From a virus, in the IMG/VR virus record IMGVR_UViG_3300032116_001573, positions 1 to 20,716 of that record: DNA of 20,716 bases; one strand, 5' to 3'. This document shows, one piece after another, positions 1 through 4,964 of the stretch (its first letter is position 1; each line of letters begins with the position of its first letter). Under the pieces are notes generated by a model that ran no database searches, had not been told where the DNA came from, and saw only the letters and a list, made by a program, of their open reading frames with translations. A program made the position numbers and the translations under genes.

Positions 1-437
1 GCGATGACGTAGACTGGGAGCGCCGGCAGATCCGGCTACTCAAGACCAAGACCAGTCGCCCGCGGGCGCTGGCGTGGCAGACGCCCGGCGGGGACGCCTC
101 GCCCGTGCTGACGGCCGCCCGGCGCCATGGGCCGCTGTTCCGGGCCGACACGGGGAAGCCATACCGGAACTTCAGCAGCAACGTGCGGCGCGTCATGCTG
201 GCGTGCCAGAAGGCTGACAAGGCGTTCCGCCCGTTTCGGGTCCATGACCTACGGCACGGGTTCGCTATCCGCTGGCTCAAAGCCGGCGGGGACATTTACG
301 CCTTGTCCCGGCATCTTGGCCACAGCAGCGTCAAGACTACCGAAGGCTATCTGGCTTACCTGACCGAAGAAGAGCGGCAGAAGGTGGCACAAATGGGGGC
401 ACAAAGGCTTGTGGAACCGGAGCCGGAAAAGCGCTAG
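1..437 (+). CDS. int: Tyrosine-type site-specific integrase, C-terminal part (5' end outside window)
   Basis: The open frame enters from the left edge (codons from base 3) and ends at TAG 435-437, giving about 144 visible residues of a longer protein. It carries most of the catalytic domain of a tyrosine recombinase: a beta-hairpin lysine candidate in 'LKTKTS', the HxxR box 'HDLRHGFA', the 'HLGHSSVKTT' box, and a nucleophile tyrosine candidate in 'TEGYLAY'. The first catalytic arginine and the arm- and core-binding domains would lie to the left. The enzyme would integrate and excise the phage genome at an att site. Its stop lies four bases from the tRNA-Ser fragment, the usual integrase-next-to-attP arrangement. 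It is read toward the att site and is convergent with the tRNA fragment. Assignment to the family is firm; target specificity is inferred from the adjacent tRNA piece. Confidence 0.93.
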   Translation, partial: DDVDWERRQIRLLKTKTSRPRALAWQTPGGDASPVLTAARRHGPLFRADTGKPYRNFSSNVRRVMLACQKADKAFRPFRVHDLRHGFAIRWLKAGGDIYALSRHLGHSSVKTTEGYLAYLTEEERQKVAQMGAQRLVEPEPEKR

Positions 438-441
438 AAAG

Positions 442-504
442 TGGCGGAGGGGAAGGGATTCGAACCCTCGATACCCCTTGCGGGGTATAACGGTTTAGCA
501 AACC
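442..504 (-). other. attP: attP core: 3' part of a tRNA-Ser(GCU) gene
   Basis: Read on the minus strand, this segment matches the 3' part of a class II serine tRNA: part of the anticodon stem, loop TTGCTAA with anticodon GCT (499-497), a long variable arm (TACCCC, loop GCAA, GGGGTA), the T arm (AGGGTTCGAATCCCT), the 3' acceptor strand CCCCTCC, discriminator G and encoded CCA (444-442). The 5' side is absent: from 505 upward the anticodon-stem 5' strand mispairs, and no D arm or 5' acceptor strand follows. It is therefore not a working tRNA. Such 3' tRNA segments are typical integrase crossover sites that restore the host tRNA on integration. The right boundary at 504 is inferred from where stem pairing fails. 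Confidence 0.85.
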
Positions 505-522
505 TTGGAGCATACGCCGCCA

Positions 523-1101
523 ATGTTAGAAATGCCTGCGCCTCAAGGTTTTCCTGCCTGCGAAGACAGCGAACAAACCGTGATTCGGCGTAAGCCGGCG
601 GCACATAAGGCGGCACAGCGCGACATCCCTTCGCGCTTGACCGGGCGGGCCGGGGTTGGGCTTGCAATGTTCCACCTTGGCCGGCTTGGATACGAGTTTG
701 TCGCCACGTCCGAAGGTAGCCACGCCGGGGATCTCTGGGTTGATTTTGGCGACGGCCCCGAGGCTGTTGAGGTCAAGGCGTCAACGACAGGAGCTTGGCA
801 TCTGCGGCGCCCTCAGTTGATGCGCGTTCGCCGCGTGGTGTTCGTCAACGTCGCGGACGGGACCGCCTGGCTTGCTGACGTTGCCGCAGTTCTCGCCGTA
901 TGGGAAACCACCAAGCAGCGCGGCAGAAACGCCTGCACCATGACTGAAAAGCAGCTTTGCAGCGGCAATGTAATCGCTTGGCACCGGCAGGTTCCGCGAG
1001 TGGTGCCGAAGCCGTCGCGTCCTGCGAAACAGCGTTACGCGAAAACCGTCAAGCGCAAACTTGCTGACGGAACAATCCGAGTTTACCAATACATCCGATG
1101 A
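523..1101 (+). CDS. PD-(D/E)XK nuclease-like protein beside attP
   Basis: This encodes a 192-residue protein from ATG 523; GGAG at 507-510 could serve as a somewhat distant ribosome site, and TTG 505 and ATG 532 are other in-frame starts. Residues 42-86 look like a PD-(D/E)XK nuclease core: a helix 'GRAGVGLAMFHLGRLGYEF', then D70 in 'HAGDLWVDF' and E83-x-K85 in 'EAVEVKAS'. This layout is shared with Holliday-junction-resolvase-like and restriction-like enzymes. A basic C-terminal tail follows (K172-R192, including 'KRKLADGTIRVYQY'). It is the only complete plus-strand gene with a clear domain, and it is convergent with the endolysin. Its start abuts the attP core, so after integration it would sit at one prophage end. 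A role in recombination, DNA processing or host takeover is possible, but the substrate is unknown. Confidence 0.72.
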   Translation: MLEMPAPQGFPACEDSEQTVIRRKPAAHKAAQRDIPSRLTGRAGVGLAMFHLGRLGYEFVATSEGSHAGDLWVDFGDGPEAVEVKASTTGAWHLRRPQLMRVRRVVFVNVADGTAWLADVAAVLAVWETTKQRGRNACTMTEKQLCSGNVIAWHRQVPRVVPKPSRPAKQRYAKTVKRKLADGTIRVYQYIR

Positions 1102-1229
1102 TCAAGGGAGTGGGCTTTGATTTCCCTCATTATTTCCCGACGCGCGCGCTAGGGTCGGGCAGTTAAAATGCGAAAGGCGCCGAGCGGTCATCCCGCCCGA
1201 CGCCCAACGTTCAAGTTTCGCTTGATAGT
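1102..1229. terminator. Convergent intergenic region with weak hairpins, possible terminator
   Basis: This 128-bp gap lies between the tails of the plus-strand nuclease and the minus-strand endolysin. It holds two short inverted repeats. One is CCCGAC (1136-1141) with GTCGGG (1154-1159) around a 12-base loop. The other is TCAAG (1211-1215) with CTTGA (1221-1225) around a 5-base loop, starting four bases after the endolysin stop. Neither has a clear T-run, so intrinsic termination is suggested mainly by position. I see no gene here. Confidence 0.3.
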
Positions 1230-1934
1230 TCAGCCCAGCGCCATCAGCGCCTGCGCGTATTTCTCGCGCACGTCCTGCAAGCCGATATCCCCGCCGTTGA
1301 CCTTGCGGCGCCACGCCCGCACGTCGCCCGCGTCGGCCAAGTCGTTGCAGCCGTGCGCGCTCCACCACCACGCCGCCGTCTCGGCCGCGCCCTCGGGCGT
1401 CACGATCCAGCGCAAGAACTCGTCAATCGGCCGCCCCAGCGCCTTCGCTGCGGCTTCATAGTTCGCCCGGCCGGTAAGCTGGATCAGGCCGCGCCCGCGG
1501 AACAACCAGCCGTCGCCGGGGACGATGTTCCCCATGCGCCCGCCGTAAGCCCGCTCGGCAATGGCCCGCTGGTCAGCCGCCCGCCCGACGCCCCTACCCC
1601 ACTTCGCGGCTTCTTCCTCGGTAAACCTATGCGGCCACGTCTTCAGAAGCCCCGTGGGGCTGTAGTCGAGGCTTTCCGTCAACCGGCGCAGCCCGCCCGT
1701 TTCGTGCAGCACCGTCGCGAGGAACGCCGCCGCGCGTTGCTTGTTTGCCGTGATGCCGCGCGTCCGCATGGCGCGGGCCAGCGGCGCCGCCCACAGGTCC
1801 GGCTCTGCGGCGCCGAGGCTTCGCAAAATGGCCGGGGTTATTGCGATGTTATCGGACGGGCCGCTAAACTCGCTAAAGTCGCTAACCTTCGCCGGGCGCT
1901 TGAACGCCGCCGCGATGCGGGACCAGAAACTCAT
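1230..1934 (-). CDS. GH19 chitinase-like endolysin
   Basis: This encodes a 234-residue muralytic enzyme of the GH19 (chitinase/lysozyme-like) fold, which would cut the glycan strands of host peptidoglycan at lysis. Visible family marks are 'VLHETGGLRRLTESLDYS' with candidate catalytic acids E78 and E87, 'AYGGRMGN' near 129-136, and the signature 'GRGLIQLTGRANY' at 147-159. There is no signal peptide or clear SAR segment; the N-terminus (MSFWSRIAAAFKRP) is only short and amphipathic. Export would therefore need a holin, consistent with the small membrane proteins upstream. The start at 1934 is set by an ATGA overlap with the o-spanin stop; an in-frame extension to 2054 would run through the spanin genes and is not supported. 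The gene order of membrane proteins, i-spanin, o-spanin and endolysin is a compact lysis cassette. Confidence 0.93.
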   Translation of the reverse strand: MSFWSRIAAAFKRPAKVSDFSEFSGPSDNIAITPAILRSLGAAEPDLWAAPLARAMRTRGITANKQRAAAFLATVLHETGGLRRLTESLDYSPTGLLKTWPHRFTEEEAAKWGRGVGRAADQRAIAERAYGGRMGNIVPGDGWLFRGRGLIQLTGRANYEAAAKALGRPIDEFLRWIVTPEGAAETAAWWWSAHGCNDLADAGDVRAWRRKVNGGDIGLQDVREKYAQALMALG

Positions 1935-2128
1935 CGGGGCGCCTCCCAGCATTGAAGCCGCAAGCCGGTCTCGTTGTGGGCAAGCAGTCGTTCCGCCGTT
2001 TGACGCGTAAGAACGTCCTCGACCCCAACGTAAATCGGGCGCCACGGCGCGCACACGTCAGGGGGTGCCCCATCGCTCCCGCAGCCGGCTAGCAGGGTCA
2101 GGGTCGCGAGCAGCGCGATCTTCCTCAT
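1931..2128 (-). CDS. o-spanin (Rz1-like outer-membrane lipoprotein)
   Basis: This encodes a 65-residue lipoprotein with a short basic N-terminus (MRK), a hydrophobic stretch and lipobox 'LLAGC', giving a mature protein from C16 with further cysteines at C25 and C61. The start ATG at 2128 lies inside the i-spanin gene in another frame (about 70 bases of overlap), with GGAG ten bases upstream. This is the classic Rz/Rz1-type overlap. The mature part ('CAPWRPIYVGVEDVLT', 'HNETG', 'LQCW') resembles small spanins of other phages that I recall, but this was not searched. It would sit in the outer membrane, bind the i-spanin across the periplasm and drive outer-membrane fusion. It ends in an ATGA overlap with the endolysin. 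Confidence 0.85.
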   Translation of the reverse strand: MRKIALLATLTLLAGCGSDGAPPDVCAPWRPIYVGVEDVLTRQTAERLLAHNETGLRLQCWEAPR

Positions 2129-2312
2129 GGCGTCGAATCTCCATGTTCCGGGCGTTGGCCTGGCATGCTTCCAAGGCCGCCCTAGCGGCGCGCGCGTCGG
2201 CCTGCGCCGACTGCCGCAACAGCCGCTCAAAGGCGCCCCACGACGCCACAGACGCCAGCAAGACGCCCACGGCGGCCCATCGGCCAAGGGGGGACAGAAT
2301 GAACGCGATCAT
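2058..2312 (-). CDS. i-spanin (Rz-like inner-membrane protein)
   Basis: This encodes 84 residues: an N-terminal membrane segment (about residues 8-27, 'LGRWAAVGVLLASVASWGAF') followed by an alanine- and arginine-rich, charged helix (about 28-68) likely to form a coiled coil in the periplasm. This is the expected build of an Rz-type inner-membrane spanin subunit. The start at 2312 overlaps the preceding stop as ATGA, and the end overlaps the o-spanin gene in another frame. Function is inferred from topology and from the embedded lipoprotein partner; sequence alone would not identify an Rz protein. Confidence 0.8.
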   Translation of the reverse strand: MIAFILSPLGRWAAVGVLLASVASWGAFERLLRQSAQADARAARAALEACQANARNMEIRRHEEDRAARDPDPASRLRERWGTP

Positions 2313-2524
2313 TTATCGCAATCCTTCCGGCGCTTGGGGTCGCGCATCACCAGCCCCACCACGCCGGCCGCGTGCAGCATGATCGGCAGGACGTGCGACC
2401 AGCGCCGCTCATACTCGGCCAGTTCGCGCGCATCGAAGGCCGCCGTCAGGACGAAGCCAGACACAAACAGGGCCACGCCTGCCCATGTGGTCCATTCGCG
2501 CGACTTGCGGCGCAGCCAAATCAC
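2309..2524 (-). CDS. Two-TM membrane protein, holin candidate
   Basis: This encodes a 71-residue protein from GTG 2524, which overlaps the preceding TGA as GTGA; no separate Shine-Dalgarno sequence is seen, so translation is probably coupled. It has a basic N-terminus (VIWLRRKSREW), two hydrophobic segments (about 14-29 'WAGVALFVSGFVLTAA' and 46-61 'LPIMLHAAGVVGLVM') joined by a charged loop, and a strongly basic C-terminus (RDPKRRKDCDK). This resembles two-TM phage holins or antiholins, and the gene lies directly before the spanins and endolysin. A larger in-frame extension to 2830 runs antiparallel-free but out of frame through the upstream gene and is rejected. Confidence 0.65.
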   Translation of the reverse strand: MIWLRRKSREWTTWAGVALFVSGFVLTAAFDARELAEYERRWSHVLPIMLHAAGVVGLVMRDPKRRKDCDK

Positions 2525-2844
2525 TGCGCGGTTGCCACATAGGCTGTGACGAGCAAGCCCCCGGCCAGCGGGGACAGGGCCTGCAAGCGCAGGTTCCACG
2601 GGGACCACGGCGCGCCCTCGCCCGCCAGCACGATATCCCAGCCGCCGCGCAGGTCGGTGTTGTGCCGCTCCGCAGCCGTCGCCGCCTCGCGCCAAGTCCA
2701 GAACGCGCAGGACGCGAGCGCCAGGACCAGCCCCGCCGGCCAGGCCGACACGCCCGCCGCGAGCGACAGGCCCGCGCCGATGGCAGACACGGCAAAGCCG
2801 GCGAGCGCGTGCATGATGACGGCGCCCCAAGTGATGCGGCTCAT
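2521..2844 (-). CDS. Small membrane protein, lysis-cassette holin candidate
   Basis: This encodes a 107-residue protein with two adjacent hydrophobic segments near the N-terminus (about 7-30 and 32-50) and a third at the C-terminus (about 91-105). A polar loop between them contains tryptophans ('GGWDIVLAGEGAPWSPW'). It has the best ribosome site in the lysis region, AGGAGGT six bases from ATG 2844, and opens the run of overlapping lysis genes. Either this or the next gene could be the holin; they might form a holin/antiholin pair. The family is not recognised with certainty and the function is inferred from position and topology. Confidence 0.7.
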   Translation of the reverse strand: MSRITWGAVIMHALAGFAVSAIGAGLSLAAGVSAWPAGLVLALASCAFWTWREAATAAERHNTDLRGGWDIVLAGEGAPWSPWNLRLQALSPLAGGLLVTAYVATAQ

Positions 2845-2850
2845 TTAAAA

Positions 2851-2857
2851 ACCTCCT
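2851..2857 (-). promoter_or_regulatory. Perfect Shine-Dalgarno of the lysis cassette
   Basis: On the minus strand this reads AGGAGGT, six bases before ATG 2844. It is the strongest ribosome site in the lysis region, where most other starts are coupled overlaps. It lies in the 24-base gap between the lysis cassette and the small plus-strand ORF, which has its own site-like TAAGGCGG at 2859-2866 facing the other way. Confidence 0.75.
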
Positions 2858-2868
2858 ATAAGGCGGGG

Positions 2869-3057
2869 ATGGAAGACAGCGCGCAGGGCGTCCGCGTCGT
2901 GCGGATTACGCCGTTCATGCTGGACGTAATCGAGGAATGCCCTGACAAGCCGTGGGACAAGTTTCTCGGCACGTTCTCGCGCCGCCGCGACGCGGAACGG
3001 TTTGCGCAAAAGGTGCGAGCCGAGCGTCAACTGTCCCGTTCCTCTGGCCCCGGCTGA
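2869..3057 (+). CDS. Small plus-strand ORF inside the late operon, unknown
   Basis: This 62-codon ORF runs against the surrounding operon. From ATG 2869 it begins 'MEDSAQGVRVVRITPFMLDV' and continues with 'DKPWDKFLGTFSRRRDAERFAQKV', a mixed, helical, soluble-looking sequence. About three quarters of its third codon positions are G or C, higher than in the competing minus-strand frame (2845-3090). TAAGGCGG at 2859-2866 resembles a ribosome site. TATAAG at 2857-2862 could be a -10 element, though no -35 is seen. It is divergent from the lysis cassette and overlaps the end of the small lipoprotein-like gene by 31 bases. I do not recognise the family. It could be an independently transcribed accessory gene, or not a gene. 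Confidence 0.5.
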   Translation: MEDSAQGVRVVRITPFMLDVIEECPDKPWDKFLGTFSRRRDAERFAQKVRAERQLSRSSGPG

Positions 3058-3176
3058 ACCGGCGCGGCAACCGGCGGGGGACAGACCCACACGACAAAGC
3101 GCGTGCCGTTGCTGGCCGTGAACTGTGACGACGCGCAGCCGATGGACAGCAGCATCGCCACGAGAAACTCAGGCAT
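3027..3176 (-). CDS. Small lipoprotein-like ORF, unknown
   Basis: This 49-codon minus-strand ORF begins 'MPEFLVAMLLSIGCASS' and continues 'QFTASNGTRFVVWVCPPP'. It has a hydrophobic N-terminus and a possible lipobox (SIGC), but no basic residue before the hydrophobic stretch, which weakens the lipoprotein reading. Third positions are GC-rich. It fills the otherwise empty gap between the zinc-ribbon gene and the lysis cassette in the operon direction. ATG 3188 is an in-frame alternative start. No Shine-Dalgarno is visible, and the arm of a perfect inverted repeat ends two bases before ATG 3176. Family unknown. Confidence 0.45.
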   Translation of the reverse strand: MPEFLVAMLLSIGCASSQFTASNGTRFVVWVCPPPVAAPVQPGPEERDS

Positions 3177-3178
3177 GG

Positions 3179-3212
3179 GTGTACCCATAGTTTTGCGGAA
3201 CTATGGGTACAC
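3179..3212. promoter_or_regulatory. Perfect 12-bp inverted repeat, operator- or hairpin-like
   Basis: GTGTACCCATAG (3179-3190) and CTATGGGTACAC (3201-3212) are exact reverse complements separated by the ten bases TTTTGCGGAA. The arm centres are 22 bp apart, about two helical turns, which would suit a dimeric DNA-binding protein. As RNA it would form a 12-bp stem covering the start region of the small ORF at 3176. There is no T-run after it on either strand, so it is not a standard intrinsic terminator. It lies in the gap between the zinc-ribbon gene and the small lipoprotein-like gene. Confidence 0.65.
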
Positions 3213-3223
3213 GGGCGGTTGGC

Positions 3224-3424
3224 CTAGGCATCTTCCTCGTCCTCGATGTCGTGGATCTGCACCCTGACGCCCCGGCGCTTGCCGCACTCAGGGCATTTGA
3301 AGAACAACGGCGCCCGCTTGGACCGCTCAAGCCATTGCGTCCCGCACGCCTCGCACTGGACTTGCACGGCAAGCGGAACCTGCACGGCGGCCAGAGCGCG
3401 GGCGCGCAGTTCGCGGCGGTTCAC
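3224..3424 (-). CDS. Small zinc-ribbon protein
   Basis: This encodes a 66-residue protein from GTG 3424, which overlaps the preceding TGA as GTGA. Two CxxC pairs, C24-E-A-C27 and C44-P-E-C47, spaced 16 residues apart, form a zinc-ribbon-like knuckle pair. A basic N-terminal helix (NRRELRARALA) precedes it and an acidic tail (IEDEEDA) ends it. Such small zinc ribbons may bind nucleic acid or protein; the sequence does not say which. It is co-translated with the 104-residue protein and the phosphoesterase upstream. An in-frame ATG at 3478 lies inside the preceding gene and is less likely than the coupled GTG. Confidence 0.7.
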   Translation of the reverse strand: MNRRELRARALAAVQVPLAVQVQCEACGTQWLERSKRAPLFFKCPECGKRRGVRVQIHDIEDEEDA

Positions 3425-3735
3425 GGCGACCGCAGCCTCGCCGCCAGCTTGTGGAACGTCGCCCACACAATGTCGCACTCGCCCGCGTTGGCTTTCTGCT
3501 GCGCGATTTCCTCGCAGAACGCGGCCAGTCCAAACGCATGGGCGTTGAAGTCCGGCATCCGAAAGCCGGCCATCTCCGTCGCCGTCGCGACCACCGCCGC
3601 GTCCCGGTCAAACTCCCACGCCGTCACGGGCGTATGCCGCTGCAACGCGGCCTCATACAGTTCCGCAGTTCGCTCCATGACGCGCGCCCGCCCGTCCTCG
3701 GGTAGCGCCGTAATCGTTTCCGCCAGTGTCGTCAT
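3421..3735 (-). CDS. Hypothetical protein in phosphoesterase-zinc ribbon cluster
   Basis: This encodes 104 residues from ATG 3735, chosen because it overlaps the phosphoesterase stop as ATGA; an in-frame start at 3780 lies inside that gene. The sequence looks soluble and mostly helical, beginning 'MTTLAETITALPEDGRARVM', with no membrane segment or signal peptide. Single cysteines occur near 'AAFCEEI' and 'GECDIV'. I do not recognise the family. Tight coupling to a metallophosphoesterase and a zinc ribbon suggests the three are expressed together. Confidence 0.72.
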   Translation of the reverse strand: MTTLAETITALPEDGRARVMERTAELYEAALQRHTPVTAWEFDRDAAVVATATEMAGFRMPDFNAHAFGLAAFCEEIAQQKANAGECDIVWATFHKLAARLRSP

Positions 3736-4697
3736 ACAGCCTCGCCCCTGAACCACGCTTTGCCGCGGATCACCTCGCAAAACTCAGGCGGCAGCATCAC
3801 GCCCGCGCGCCAGGTCAGCACCGCAAAGCCACTCCCCCACGGCGCGGGGTTGTCTTCCGCGTATGCAAATTGCGGGCTTCCGGGGCCATCCGCCAGCGTT
3901 CCGCAGTCCACGCCCCAGCGCCGCCCGCGGTAGTCGGTATGGGCCGTTGCTTGCAGCCGGTGCATGTGCCCGGTCACAATCGACATGCCGCCCTTAAGCG
4001 TGTTGTTGTAAGTGGCGTGTATGCCCTGGTGCCAGCGATGCTTGACCATGCACTCGCCGTTAATCTCGACCGACCAGCTTTCCAGCCACCGCGGCAGATG
4101 GTCCCGCAGGCGCGAGCCGGAAACGCCGCGCATCTCGGACGCGCGGACCGCCAGATACTTGTCGTATCGGATATCGTGGTTGCCGATGGTCCGCAGCAAC
4201 GCGGCGCCGCCCGCGGCAACCTCGATCTCGTGCATGTTGGATTGCAGGACCGCCAACTCGTCCTCAGTGGACGGGCGGCCTTCCCATCCGCCGGGGTCAT
4301 GGCGCGACATGCCGGCGCCGTCGAAGACATCGCCATTGGCAACAACCGCGCGCGGCTCTAACGTCCGCAGCAGGCTCAACAGCGCCTCATGCGCCTTTGC
4401 CCGCTTCTGCCCCGGCCACCAGTGCGCGTCCGAGAACACGATCACCGCGCCGTCGCGAACCTTGAGCGCGTGCCGCCTGTGGTAGCCGACATTGATGGCC
4501 ACCTTGGGCGTGCCGCCGCTCGTGGTCTGCTTTACGCTTGGAAGCGATATCCCAAGCTGCTTCTCAACCTCATTGCGTCGCGCGTAGATTGCCCGCTCGG
4601 CGTAGCCCGTGACCTTGTGGAACATCGCCGGGGAGCAGCCATAGCGGAACCATGCGTCCGCGAACTCCTGCGCGGCCAGTGGTAGGCGCTGCGGCAT
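3732..4697 (-). CDS. HTH plus calcineurin-like metallophosphoesterase
   Basis: This 321-residue protein has a probable helix-turn-helix at residues 5-50 ('SPAMFHKVTGYAERAIYARR') followed by a calcineurin-like phosphoesterase domain (about 84-300). The metal-binding motifs are in order: D90-x-H92, G122-D123-xx-D126, G172-N-H-D175, a candidate H220, and G243-H-x-H246. Such enzymes hydrolyse phosphomono- or diesters with two metal ions; the substrate (nucleotide, RNA end or protein) cannot be read from the sequence. The start immediately follows the TAG of the upstream gene. Its place in the late operon between tail and lysis genes is unusual for a catalytic, DNA-binding-like fusion. All key metal ligands appear intact. 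Confidence 0.9.
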   Translation of the reverse strand: MPQRLPLAAQEFADAWFRYGCSPAMFHKVTGYAERAIYARRNEVEKQLGISLPSVKQTTSGGTPKVAINVGYHRRHALKVRDGAVIVFSDAHWWPGQKRAKAHEALLSLLRTLEPRAVVANGDVFDGAGMSRHDPGGWEGRPSTEDELAVLQSNMHEIEVAAGGAALLRTIGNHDIRYDKYLAVRASEMRGVSGSRLRDHLPRWLESWSVEINGECMVKHRWHQGIHATYNNTLKGGMSIVTGHMHRLQATAHTDYRGRRWGVDCGTLADGPGSPQFAYAEDNPAPWGSGFAVLTWRAGVMLPPEFCEVIRGKAWFRGEAV

Positions 4698-4964
4698 CTA
4701 GCGCCCCGTCTGCCACACCGCCACCCATGCCGCGGCAATGGCAAGGGCAACGGTAAAAAACCAGTTCACCAGCCGGTGCATCAGGTTCGTCTTCGCGGCG
4801 CGCCAGTTCACGAGCAAGTCGCGCAACTCTTCCACGTCCTTGCCAGCATTCTCGTCGTCCAGGCCGAGCCGGCGAAAGGATTCCTGAACCGCAGTTTTTG
4901 ACGCCTCGGCGGCAATCTCGCGGATGAGCGCGCGGGTTCCGTCTGAGAGTTCAAAGTCTGCCAT
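4698..4964 (-). CDS. Small protein with one C-terminal membrane segment
   Basis: This encodes 88 residues from ATG 4964, which shares bases with the upstream TAA (TAATG). Residues 1-60 are charged and helical ('RALIREIAAEASKTAVQESF'); residues 67-83 ('LVNWFFTVALAIAAAWVAV') form one membrane helix. It resembles small single-TM proteins (DUF6127-like) that I recall from tail-lysis junctions of phages of alpha- and gammaproteobacteria, but I could not search. It might assist lysis or membrane association; no function is established here. A longer in-frame ORF from 5096 lies within the upstream fibre gene and is rejected. Confidence 0.75.
   Translation of the reverse strand: MADFELSDGTRALIREIAAEASKTAVQESFRRLGLDDENAGKDVEELRDLLVNWRAAKTNLMHRLVNWFFTVALAIAAAWVAVWQTGR

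Noticed and set aside
442-510. A complete tRNA-Ser gene
   Set aside because: There is no D arm or 5' acceptor strand, and the anticodon stem fails at its outer pairs; only the 3' part is present.
1102-1461. Small ORFs at 1102-1371 (minus) and 1168-1461 (plus) near the endolysin end
   Set aside because: They overlap the endolysin's coding frame or the convergent gap, have no ribosome site and show antisense-type composition.
2845-3090. An 81-codon minus-strand ORF between the zinc-ribbon gene and the lysis cassette
   Set aside because: Third-position GC is lower than in the competing plus-strand ORF and the product looks random. Its stop overlaps the lysis-cassette ribosome site. Not excluded completely.
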